Source: Cyanodermella asteris
Lineage: Eukaryota > Ascomycota > Lecanoromycetes > Ostropales > Stictidaceae
NCBI GenBank assembly: GCA_900618795.1
Contig: UYJD01000008.1
Span: forward strand, 1,003,662-1,067,661
Direction: 5' to 3'
DNA: 64,000 bases
Of the stretch, positions 1 to 9,058 are shown piece by piece (positions within the stretch are counted from its first letter, which is position 1; every line of letters starts with the position of its first letter). Position numbers and translations under genes: made by a program. Below the pieces are notes generated by a model. That model saw only the letters and a program-made list of their open reading frames with translations, was not told the DNA's origin and searched no databases.

Positions 1-1501
1 CCCTCCCGTCAACATAGTTAGGGTTGTATTTGTACTCTTTTCCATAACCGAGCTCCTTCATCAGCCTGGTTGGTGCATTTCGTAGGTGAATTGGAATCGG
101 TAGCGCAGCAACGCCTGGTTCCTGGAGCTTTGCAATGGCGTTATTGTATGCGCGATATGTTCTCGTGCTCTTCGGCGCTAGTGCTAGAGCGACTGTGCAA
201 TGGGCCATATTGATGCGACATTCGGGCATGCCAATCTTCTCACAAGCATCGTAGGTTGCTGTCGCCAATGACAGGAGGCTGTTATCTGCCAGGCCAATAT
301 CTTCTGATGCCATGACAACCATCCGCCTGGCAATGAAGCGGGCATCCTCACCTGACTGCAGCATCCGCGCCAAATAGTACAGCGAAGCATCTGGATCCGA
401 GCCACGTACTGATTTGTGAAATGCCGATATCGTGTCGTAGTGTTGATCACCACTTCGATCGTAGACAAGCGTCTTGGTCAAAGCGGCTTTCAACTGATCT
501 GTCGTTATACTCGGTCTGTTTGAAAGTGACATTGCAAGCTCCAACAAGTTCAGCGCCGTTCGGGCATCACCGTCTGCGAATGAAGCCAGGTATTTGATCA
601 GCTCTTCGTCAACCAGCGGCCCTGGGTTGTATGTGTGTCTTTCCTTCTCCAGGGCGTTGGTCAAGATTCGAGTTATGTCTTCCTCGGAAAGTTTCGCAAG
701 TGTAAATGTCCTGCATCTGGACAGTAACGCGTTCTGGACCTTGAAGCTCGGGTTTTCTGTAGTCGCTCCTATCAGAGTGACCTGGCCGCTCTCGACAGGC
801 CCGAGAAAGACATCTTGTTGTGCCTTGCTGAAACGATGGATTTCGTCACAAAACAGGATCGTCTTCCTTCCGGTCAACGAGAGCTCGTTGCGACTATCGG
901 CGAAGATCTTCTTGCATTCTGCAACTCCTGTGGAGGTCGAGTTGATCTCGACAAAACGTGCTCCAACTATGTGGGCAATAAGTCGCGCAATGGTGGTCTT
1001 GCCAGTTCCAGGTCCTCCCCACAATATCATAGACGGAACGCGATTCTGCTCGATCAGTCCACGCAGTACCCCTTGAGGTCCTATTAGATCCTGACCGAAT
1101 ACATCATCGAGATTTCTTGGGCGCATGCGTTCCGCCAGAGGAGCTGCTTCTTGGAGTGCGGTACTGGCTTTTGGCCGCTTCGGTAAGGGCTCTGCTGAAG
1201 GGGCGTCATCGGGTTCAGTGCGCGCCTCATCGTCAAGCTGTCTCTTCTTATTCGAGTCTGGAACCTGTACTGGCTTTTGAGTCTGGGAAGCTTTCTGCTG
1301 TGATAATGATGGATGCGTGGACGGGGTCAGGTTTGATGGTTTTCGTGCAGGCGTCTTGAAGATGCTTGCCACACCATTTTGGGAAGAAGGCTCAACTGGG
1401 CTGGAGCCGTCAATGAAAGTCGTACACGACGAGTCGATATGACTATTGATATTCTGCTCTTTGACGGGTTGTTGACAGAGGGGACAGTCGACGACATCCA
1501 T
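1..1501 (-). CDS. MGS1: MGS1/WRNIP1-type AAA+ ATPase, 3' end cut by window edge
   Basis: Replication-fork maintenance ATPase of the Mgs1/WRNIP1/RarA family, which acts in the nucleus on stalled forks and binds ubiquitinated PCNA. A single uninterrupted frame starts at an ATG whose first base is at 1501 and runs off the left edge after about 500 residues, so only the C-terminus is missing. Residues about 6-26 form a UBZ-type zinc finger (CPLC, then H and C spaced as C2HC). A polar linker with basic tracts follows, then the AAA+ core: Walker A GGPGTGKTTIA near residue 160, Walker B ILFCDEIHRF near 213, and a sensor-1-like GATTENPSF. The C-terminal half carries the helical RarA-type region (SVRGSDPDASLYYLARM, ARRMVVMASEDIG). 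No intron is needed. Identification rests on the UBZ plus RarA-like core and is firm. Confidence 0.93.
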   Translation of the reverse strand, partial: MDVVDCPLCQQPVKEQNINSHIDSSCTTFIDGSSPVEPSSQNGVASIFKTPARKPSNLTPSTHPSLSQQKASQTQKPVQVPDSNKKRQLDDEARTEPDDAPSAEPLPKRPKASTALQEAAPLAERMRPRNLDDVFGQDLIGPQGVLRGLIEQNRVPSMILWGGPGTGKTTIARLIAHIVGARFVEINSTSTGVAECKKIFADSRNELSLTGRKTILFCDEIHRFSKAQQDVFLGPVESGQVTLIGATTENPSFKVQNALLSRCRTFTLAKLSEEDITRILTNALEKERHTYNPGPLVDEELIKYLASFADGDARTALNLLELAMSLSNRPSITTDQLKAALTKTLVYDRSGDQHYDTISAFHKSVRGSDPDASLYYLARMLQSGEDARFIARRMVVMASEDIGLADNSLLSLATATYDACEKIGMPECRINMAHCTVALALAPKSTRTYRAYNNAIAKLQEPGVAALPIPIHLRNAPTRLMKELGYGKEYKYNPNYVDGR

Positions 1502-1831
1502 CTCTCTATGTAGAACGTGGTACGCGTGCGGGCTGCTGGGAGCGCGTCAGTGAGACGTGCGGAGACGTGGGCCGACTTGGGCAATTTGACTTCTGACAAG
1601 TCTTTGCTTGTTGCAAACAGCTTTCCACACTACATCTGGCTTGAGGTTCTTGCTATTTACCTACATGCCTCGATGACGGACGATGTGGAGTTTGACTTAA
1701 TCATGAGAATGGCTTTGTGCGACCGGACGTGTACACTGATGCGAGTGTGATCATTGAGGACTATCCCATTGCTTGAATTTTAAGTTGTGTTGCACCTCTG
1801 GATTAATTGGATCCTAACCCTGAGTGGCGCT
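1502..1831. other. intergenic, upstream of MGS1
   Basis: About 330 bases between the MGS1 start and the end of the monooxygenase gene, both on the minus strand. It must hold the MGS1 promoter and the monooxygenase terminator. No conserved element or further gene is visible. Confidence 0.6.
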
Positions 1832-3151
1832 CTATTGACTGGCCTTCTCTGATTCTTGGACACATTCGTCCAATGCCTGCGAGAAGTCGATTTGAACCAA
1901 CTGGTCATACAGCTCCACAAGACTTGCCTTGGCGGTTTCTGGATCAAAGCCCTCCTTGGCCTGAGCGGCAGCAGGCAAGCGCCTGATCTCCATCTGTTTG
2001 TTCAGGTTCAGGACTACGTCTATCCTGGACTGCCTGAACCGCTGCCAGCGACGCAATTTCGATTGTAGAATTTGCGAGTCGCCGACCTCCTTGCCCAATC
2101 GTCCTAACACCAATGCGAACATGAGGACGTCCTCAAAAGCCTGGTTGGCACCCTGTCCTCCACTAGGAGGGAGCGCATGTGCAGCATCTCCAAGTATTAT
2201 TACTCTTCCATTGCCTGAGGTCGCAACACCAAGTGATGTCCAGCTTTCAAGATGTGGTATTTGGTATGCTGGCCATATGCGTAACTGTCTAGTTGGGATA
2301 TCGCTCACGGCGTTCTGAATGATTTGAGGGAACTTCTCTGTATCTTGTCGAAACATGCTTCGCAAGAGTTCTTTGTCGTTATCGATTGAAGTCCAACGTC
2401 CGTTTTCCGGCTCATCAGAGAAGGGCTTCATGACGGCAATCATAATCTCGTCACCAGTTTTGGTCTGAGGAGCAGAAACGAATGCACTCGTCCCAGGCAC
2501 CACAATTGCGCTGGGAAAAGGATGTTTGTTGTTGGGGTCATTCAGATTCTTGAGATCTTCTACTGGGAGCCTGAGTTGTGATGTGGGCACGGCCGCGACC
2601 GCTGTTGCTAGTCCACCAAAGACTGGTTGTACATCCGGTGCGATGTATCTCCGTACAGTAGAGTAAATCCCGTCGGCTCCGACAAGCAAGCTTGCGCTCT
2701 CCTGGGTGCCGTCTGCGAATTGCCAAGTGACAGACTCATCTGTCTCGACAAGGACATTTGAGAACTTGCGGCCGAATCGGACCGGTATGCCCTTCTCACG
2801 CACCTTTGCCAGCAGGTGCTCAAGTACGGTGTGCCGATACACGCGAAGCGATGACATACCATGCTTCTCGACATCGCCGACCTCGATCGTCTCAACCACC
2901 TCCCCGGTAATTCCGGACTGAACGTACATCTTGTCATAGCTGAAACCTTCGTTCCTGAGGGGCTGTTCGATGCCGATTGCTTTGAGGACTTTCAGGCCGT
3001 TGGGCGTCAACATCAGGCCGCCGCCGGCATTCAGTGGAGCATCCTTGGCTTCATAGATGGTGCAGGAAATTGATTGTTGATGCAGTGTGAGTGCCAATGC
3101 AAGACCTGACAGACCAGCGCCAATGATGGCAATGTGAAAGTTGTTTGCCAT
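1832..3151 (-). CDS. FAD-dependent aromatic-type monooxygenase (group A flavoprotein)
   Basis: Single-component flavoprotein monooxygenase of the salicylate hydroxylase/TetX-like class, 439 residues, intronless. The open frame extends upstream to 3250, but the ATG at 3151 puts the Rossmann fold at the extreme N-terminus as in the family (IIGAGLSG, residues 9-16), so I chose it. The GADG motif is at 158-161, which is the DG motif contacting both FAD and NAD(P)H, and GDAAHALPPSGGQG at 321-334 is the second FAD-binding motif. There is no signal peptide or membrane segment, so it is probably cytosolic. Substrate cannot be told from sequence. It is divergently oriented to a kynurenine aminotransferase-like gene with about 0.9 kb between them, so a shared promoter and a role in aromatic amino-acid breakdown are possible. 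That is inference only. Confidence 0.88.
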   Translation of the reverse strand: MANNFHIAIIGAGLSGLALALTLHQQSISCTIYEAKDAPLNAGGGLMLTPNGLKVLKAIGIEQPLRNEGFSYDKMYVQSGITGEVVETIEVGDVEKHGMSSLRVYRHTVLEHLLAKVREKGIPVRFGRKFSNVLVETDESVTWQFADGTQESASLLVGADGIYSTVRRYIAPDVQPVFGGLATAVAAVPTSQLRLPVEDLKNLNDPNNKHPFPSAIVVPGTSAFVSAPQTKTGDEIMIAVMKPFSDEPENGRWTSIDNDKELLRSMFRQDTEKFPQIIQNAVSDIPTRQLRIWPAYQIPHLESWTSLGVATSGNGRVIILGDAAHALPPSGGQGANQAFEDVLMFALVLGRLGKEVGDSQILQSKLRRWQRFRQSRIDVVLNLNKQMEIRRLPAAAQAKEGFDPETAKASLVELYDQLVQIDFSQALDECVQESEKASQ

Positions 3152-4055
3152 CTCTTTGATGAGGAAGTTGGACGCTGGTTTGTGAAGTGAGGCGCACACG
3201 ATGTCATTACATTTATATTCAAATCGAGGTCTGGCTATCTCAACTAGCAAGGCCTGTCAAGAGACCGCCGTAGCTTCACTGAGTCATTCCATGGCATAAG
3301 TATAGAAACTGACTTTCAGCAAGCGAGATAAGGGTGACGAAGGGTATCAGTGCACTGCAACCATATTCGGGAGCTTCACTGCGCTCGAGCTATGCAGCGA
3401 AGCTCGTACGACCACAGCTTCCCTTACTGACAACATATTCACCCACGAGGTCTGGAGACGCTCCACTCAACAGCGCAACATGGCATACACCGCTTATTAT
3501 CAACAGGTGTGGCGTTGAACAAAAGATGTCTGTCGAGCGGACGTGAATTCGGGAGCGGCAGAACCTCCTGCGTAAGCTGACAGCCAGGTAAAGTCAATGG
3601 CATTGAGTCATGTGTGAGGTCGTGTTGGTACGTTTCATGAACGTCTCCCATGCGAGCAACTGACGTTGATGAACAACGAGCGTTTTGGTGACCCCTAGCT
3701 TATGGCTTCCCACAGGCGCCCCGGGGAGCCTTTATAGCGGAGGTAGGCCAATGGATCCCACTATGAACGCCGTCGTGGCCCCCACTTCCTCCTATGCTGC
3801 CAATGATCACGTGAAATTGCGAATTCGATTCCTCGGACCTCCATGTTTTGTGTCGTGACATGGAATATAGACTCATTTGTCAATTGCTGTCCCACTCGGT
3901 CTGTGTTGCAGAACCCGGTGACTGTTTGTCTGCCAGCCTTATCTAAAGCACTACCTGCCAGTTGATCCCGGTTACACCACCTAGAAATAGTGCCCGCTGA
4001 TAACCGGAACCGAATGAGGTGACTGACAACCGCAGCGAAGCCGGAGCTTTTAGGA
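3152..4055. promoter_or_regulatory. divergent intergenic region, monooxygenase / kynurenine aminotransferase
   Basis: About 900 bases separating two divergent start codons. It must carry both promoters. Small frames here are on both strands and lack family features. No specific operator could be identified. Confidence 0.45.
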
Positions 4056-5635
4056 ATGAAAAGATTCGTGCATGAACGTATACGGTGTCGCCAACGAAGC
4101 TCAATACCAGCCAAAGTCGCTCTTCGAACCATAACCCATACACAACCTTGCACGTTGAAGCTTGCAGGGCGATCCAGCAGAGTATTTAGCACCACTGTCA
4201 TGCGGGAGGATCCTTTTCGCCCGGCGCAGCGGGTCGCTGGCCAGCGTCAAGATGTCTGGTGAGTGAAATGTGTTCAACGATATGGTTCTGATACGCGAGT
4301 GGTATCTGAATCTCTCGTGCCTCTGAACTGTTTACTTAGGGCGTGGAAGGCGGGCGAAACAGCTATCTAGCAAACCCTATTTGCACCTGGAATCGTGGAG
4401 TCAGGCAGGCTGATTCTTGCAGGACCATCATCAACGAGGCTGCAGCAGCGTCTCCAGTCCAGCCTATCATCAACATGGGCCAGGGGTTCTTCGGTTACAA
4501 CCCACCCGACTTTGTCCTGGATGCGGCCAAGGATGCTCTGAACAGGGTCGAATGCAACCAGTATTCACCCACGAAAGGACGACCTCGTCTCAAGAAAGCC
4601 ATCGCGGATGCCTACTCACCACTTTTCGGCAAAGCCATCAACCCTGATACTGAGGTCACGGTGACGACTGGTGCAAACGAGGGAATGCTGAGTGCCTTCA
4701 TGGCGTTCATCGAACCAGGTGACGAGGTCATTGTGTTCGAGCCCTTCTTCGACCAGTACATTTCAAACATTGAGATGCCTGGCGGAGTCATCCGCTACGT
4801 TCCCATGGCACCACCCAAGGACGGCGCCGAGAAGACCTCGAGTGCCGGAAACTGGTCCATCGATTTTGACATTCTGGAGAAATCGATCAACTCAAAAACA
4901 CGGATGATTGTCATCAACACCCCTCACAACCCGGTCGGAAAGATTCTGTCACGTTCAGAAGTGGAGAGAATAGGGAATCTTTGCGTCAAGCACAACTTGA
5001 TCCTGTTGTCAGATGAGGTCTACGATCGACTGTACTATACCGATTACACCCGTGCTGCGACCTTGTCACCGGAAATCGCGGAACGTACATTGACAGTTGG
5101 CAGTGGAGGCAAGATCTTCTATGCCACCGGATGGCGTGTCGGTTGGTTGATCGGGCCAGAGCACCTGGTCAAGTACGTGTCCGCTGCCCATACACGTATC
5201 TGCTACAGCAGCGTCTCGCCGCTGCAAGAAGCTGTTGCCATCGGTTTTGAGCAAGCTGACAAGCTCGGCTTCTATGACCAGGCACGAACAGATATGCAGG
5301 GCAAGATTCGCCGGCTCTGTGAAGTCTTTGACGAGCTCGGTCTACCATACTCTGACCCTGAAGGCGGGTACTTTGTCCTAGTCAACATGGCCAAGGTGAA
5401 GCTGCCTGAGGACTACAACTTCCCTGCTCACGTCGCAAACCGACCAAGAGACTTCAAACTGGCATGGTTTTGCATTATGGAGCTGGGTGTCGCTGCCATT
5501 CCTCCGACCGAGTTTTACACCGACGCCAACGCGCACATTGCGGAGGACTATATCCGATTTGCTGTCTGTAAGCCGGATGAGGTGCTCGAGCAGGCTAAGG
5601 AACGGCTGAGGGGGTTGAAGAAATACATCAAATAG
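4056..5635 (+). CDS. BNA3: kynurenine--oxoglutarate transaminase (BNA3-like), mitochondrial leader
   Basis: PLP-dependent class I/II aminotransferase, most like kynurenine aminotransferase/cysteine-S-conjugate beta-lyase. Two exons, 4056-4258 and 4423-5635, joined across a 164-nt intron (GTGAGT donor, TTGCAG acceptor). The splice rebuilds ...QRQDVW-TIINEAAAA..., the usual N-terminal family sequence, and gives 471 residues. Residues 1 to about 48 are rich in Arg/Ser/Thr and lack acidic residues after the first few, like a mitochondrial presequence. A second in-frame ATG at 4200 (MREDPFRP) would give a cytosolic form of about 423 residues, so dual targeting is possible. Active-site features are NTPHNPVGK (233-241), SDEVYDRL (264-271) and the PLP lysine in GSGGKIFYATGWRVGW (Lys 298). 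The reaction in the family is kynurenine to kynurenate; other aromatic substrates are possible. Confidence 0.92.
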
Positions 5636-6878
5636 ACGAACGGCCTGAAGCAATCAGCAGCCTACGCATCGCGAAAACAACCATGTACATCCCACGCATC
5701 AATTGACAAAATTGTCGCGGTATTGCTTGACCCAGCGATATTTTCGATCTTTGAAAGGTGCACTCCTTAGCCGAAAAATAGCTTCTCAATGTGCCTTTGT
5801 GCCAAGCTGAAAGCGATGCCGAAGGTGTGACGAAAGCCAGAATTAGCGAAAAGGAATCTTGCCATGCGCTGATGCGCATCTGACGTGAGATGCTGACGAT
5901 GAAGGAGTGGAACTCGCGTGGTCGACCCCTGAAACTCCTTAAACGCGAGATGCTAAACTTGGATCGACCGGAGACGATCCCCGCTCCCTCGCTCCTCTCC
6001 TCACCATGCTTCTGCCCTTATTACTTTCCATTACCATGTCTTGCGCAATGTTTTGCGGAGCTGTCAATGTCAAGTAAGACACCGTGCGATCAATATTCGC
6101 ATAATTGACTGGCACTATTTATCGCACTGATCGACATTCTCTCAAATGACACAAACGTAGTATCACTATCCGACGAACACCTCGTAATTGATGCCCTTGG
6201 GATCCGACATCAGCGTTCCCGGTTCAGCATTGATTCTATGCGGCCAGAATCGCCGACTGCAGCAGTATCGTCCAGCCGATCAGAGTCGCCACCCTCATAT
6301 TTCGTTTCGCAAGTCGGACACCCGCGTGGCCATGGACGCGGCAAGGCTCAGGCTTTTCGCGGTGCGGCTTATGCTCACGTTTCAGATCCCGGCCGATTGG
6401 CAAAAACACGTTGCGCTCACCGAAGCCAATCCCTCCATGCATACGGCACTGTATCGCATTCGCATCATCAGACCGTCCTGTTGACCGGGTATACGAACAT
6501 GATCGAGTCGAAGCCTCGAAGGCGGGCTGGTCCTTTCTTGACCCTCCAGCCATGCCACCCCTATATCTTGCGTCGTTTTTCACCTAGTCTCTCCTTTTCC
6601 TCAAACCTTCTTGTGTGGTGTCTGCGGCACGCGTTTGTCTGGTACTCTGAAAAAGCCCCTGCGTTTCGCTAAGGTTTTGACCCCTCTCTGGTCTTCTTTC
6701 TTTCAATATGTATTGTGCCGAGTGCGACTACTTTGACTTTTTGACGACTCTGCCTCAGATCGTCCCGCTTGTTAAGTCGCTTGGCTCTCCTTGGTGAAGG
6801 GCTTCCCTTTGAATGCTGGTTCATTCATCTTTCTTTGCCTGTTGATCGGGCCAAGCAACTAGTCGGGGGGATATAGGA
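5636..6878. other. intergenic, 1.24 kb, upstream of 7TM gene
   Basis: No gene is supported. The last several hundred bases are pyrimidine-rich on the plus strand (runs of tct/ctt around 6580-6850), typical of a fungal promoter and 5'UTR for the gene starting at 6879. Frames of 98-144 codons at 6188-6672 overlap one another on both strands and show no protein-like features. Confidence 0.5.
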
Positions 6879-8096
6879 ATGGATATGGACAATTCGACAT
6901 TGGATCTAGCATCCACGCCAGCCTTGTCAGCACCTTCTGGGTACACGTCGAATCTGGTGGATGCTGTGGTTGAAGAGAAGACGGGATTCATTATCAGCGC
7001 TGCGGTATGCTTGGGCACGGCTTCGATATTCGTCGTACTTCGATTGTATACCAAGGCTCGGGTTCTTAAAGAGTTTCGTCTCGAGGATTGTGAGTCTTCT
7101 CCTAACCTTGGAAAAGTCCCTCACTGACCAGTCCAGATGCTATTGTCCTTGCATGGCTAGGCACAGGCGCCTGGTATGGCCTCAACTTCGCTACAAACGT
7201 CAACGGACGCCACGAGTGGGACGTCTCCCTCGCAGACCTCCAAACTTACCTCAAAGTATATCTCACAATGCTTCCACCACACGAACATATAAGGCTTACT
7301 TCGTCGCCCACAGTATATCAACGCGATCCTTATTCTCTACTGCCCCATCGCCTTCCTCGCCAAACTCGCCATCCTCGTCCAACTCCGCCAAATATTCACC
7401 CACCAGCGCAATGCCATCTACTGGCTATGCCAGGTCTCGATCTACATCAACTTGGCCTTCTACGTCGTCCTGCTCTTCCTCAGCATCTTCCAATGCACGC
7501 CACGCGAACGCATCTGGACGCCCTGGCTGCGAGACGGCAAATGCATCCCCCTCGCATCCCTCCTCATCCCGCCCGCCGCCGTCGTCGCCCTGTCGGACAT
7601 TTGGATCCTGACCCTCCCCGTCATCGTCATGTGGCGCCTCCACATGGCCGTCGCGCGCAAGGTCGCCATCGCGGGCCTCTTCTCCGTCGGCATCGTCTCG
7701 CTCGTCGCCGCCGTGATGCCGTTGTGTTACTCGGCGCGGCTCGTGCGCACGGACGACGAGACGTACGCCGTCTACCCGATTGCCATGTGGGCGGGCGTCC
7801 AGCTGTGTACGCTCGTCGTCGCGGCTGCGATTCCCACCCTACCGCGGCTGTGGGCGCACGTGCGCGGTGATGATGGGCCGGCGTCGTTCGAGAAGACGAG
7901 TGCGTTGTCGAGGATTGCGAGCTTTCGCAGGCGGAGGAGGCGGGATACGTTGGACTTCCATTCCGCGACGCCGGAGATTCGCGATCTGGAGGGGTTGGGG
8001 AGGCCGGAGACGCCATACGAGATTTTCAAGACTACGGAGGTCAGGGTCACGAGTTATAGATTGGATCCGAGCGTGGGGATCGGACAGGCGTTGTGA
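6879..8096 (+). CDS. fungal 7TM integral membrane protein (Pth11-like/rhodopsin-like domain)
   Basis: Predicted seven-helix plasma-membrane protein of the large fungal Pth11-like family (rhodopsin-like fungal domain), some members of which sense surface or nutrient cues. Three exons: 6879-7089, 7137-7255 and 7314-8096, with introns of 47 and 58 nt, giving 370 residues. Splicing restores FRLEDYAIVLAWLGTGAWYG, the typical acidic-aromatic ED-Y motif after the first helix, and YINAILILYCPIAFLAKLAI in the third exon. Helices are visible at about residues 33-53, 70-90, 112-135, 148-170, 190-215, 225-245 and 257-280. The C-terminal ~90 residues are a polar, basic cytoplasmic tail (SFRRRRRRDT). No CFEM domain is present. 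The second intron's acceptor is the least certain junction, since a nearby AG exists, but only the chosen one keeps the frame. Confidence 0.8.
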
Positions 8097-8223
8097 AGCA
8101 TATTGTGTCGTACGAGCATAAATTTCAACGATCGAACTTTCATATATTTCGCACCATTGGAACCAGCCTTCGTAGCCCAGGCAGACGTGAGTATCTGAAC
8201 TCATCGCCCGCGTTGCCCAAGTA

Positions 8224-9058
8224 CTACACACCGTCGTTTCCTTCGATGTGCATCGAAAAGTTGGCCTTGCCACCACTCGCGTCCGTAATGATGATCGATG
8301 CAGCATGTTTCATGAGTGTCGTCTTGTCATGGTTGGTAAAGTTTCCAGACTTCGAGCCTTCATCCCACGGCGGACAATTATGCAGCGCCGCAGTCAGAGC
8401 ATCGGTGCACACGGTCTGGGTTGTAAGTGAACGACTTGCCCTCGACCAACTCCACTTGCGTGATGAGCATGGCGGGTCCGTCCGTCCGGAACTGCCGAAT
8501 GAACAGCTTGGGAGCCAGGGTATCGCACGCGCTCTTGTCGTTCGTCAAAGATGATGCCATCCTTGCGGCAGGCAGCAGTGCCGTTGAAGAGCCAGGTGGG
8601 ATATTGGAACCACTGATTGCAAAAGGCCTCCACCGGCTCCTCTCCGCTGATGAGAGGTATGGTGCCGCTGATCGGAGGGTACATGGCAAGCAGCAATGTT
8701 GGGCTACCGAGCGCCTCTTGGATCTGCTTCTCGTGGTTCGCGTTTGCGCACGACGGTGCGGGTGCCGGTGGAGCAGAGGGCTTGCTGTCGTCACGCCACG
8801 CCGTGCACGTGTAGGGCCTTTGACACGATCCGACGTGTCCGGAGGCGAAGATTCTTGGCCGATTTGGGGTTCTTCAGGACGTCGAAGATCAGCCTTCGGC
8901 ATGCGTCCGTTGAGATCTCTCTAGGTTAAGCTGGACGAGCCGTCGCCGGAAGTGCCAGTCAAATCCATCGCAGGCTCTGCTCTGAGATGGGCTCCGCGAG
9001 CTGCGACATAGCCAAGGAAAGTGAGCAGAGCAACGAGACATGTGGCCTTTATCTTGAT
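8224..9058 (-). pseudogene. secreted-protein gene, probably decayed (no start codon, frameshift in exon 1)
   Basis: Not assigned to a family. A consistent model reads, on the minus strand: exon 1 about 9058-8827, then 8780-8614, 8561-8456 and 8415-8224, with introns of 46, 52 and 40 nt that each have GT/AG ends and keep the frame. Exon 1 begins with a near-ideal signal peptide (KIKATCLVALLTFLGYVAARG), yet that frame has no ATG; ATC stands where the start would be (9058-9056). After about 45 codons it meets TAG at 8921-8923, while the neighbouring frame continues as protein-like sequence (STDACRRLIFDVLKNPKSAK). Later exons are open and contain several Cys (AFCNQ, SACDTLAPKL, TVCTDALTAALHNCPPWDEG) and end in FSMHIEGNDGV. 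A TATAAA lies upstream near 9217-9222. Assembly error or an unrecognised first exon are alternatives; the 40-nt intron is short. Confidence 0.42.

Noticed and set aside
184-1599. Several frames on both strands over the MGS1 gene
   Set aside because: They are shadows of the continuous MGS1 frame, which alone has UBZ and AAA+ motifs.
8378-8902. 174-codon continuous minus-strand frame taken as one gene
   Set aside because: Its first half is Arg/Pro/Ser-rich and featureless, whereas the spliced model through the same bases gives better protein-like segments. Only its last third is used.
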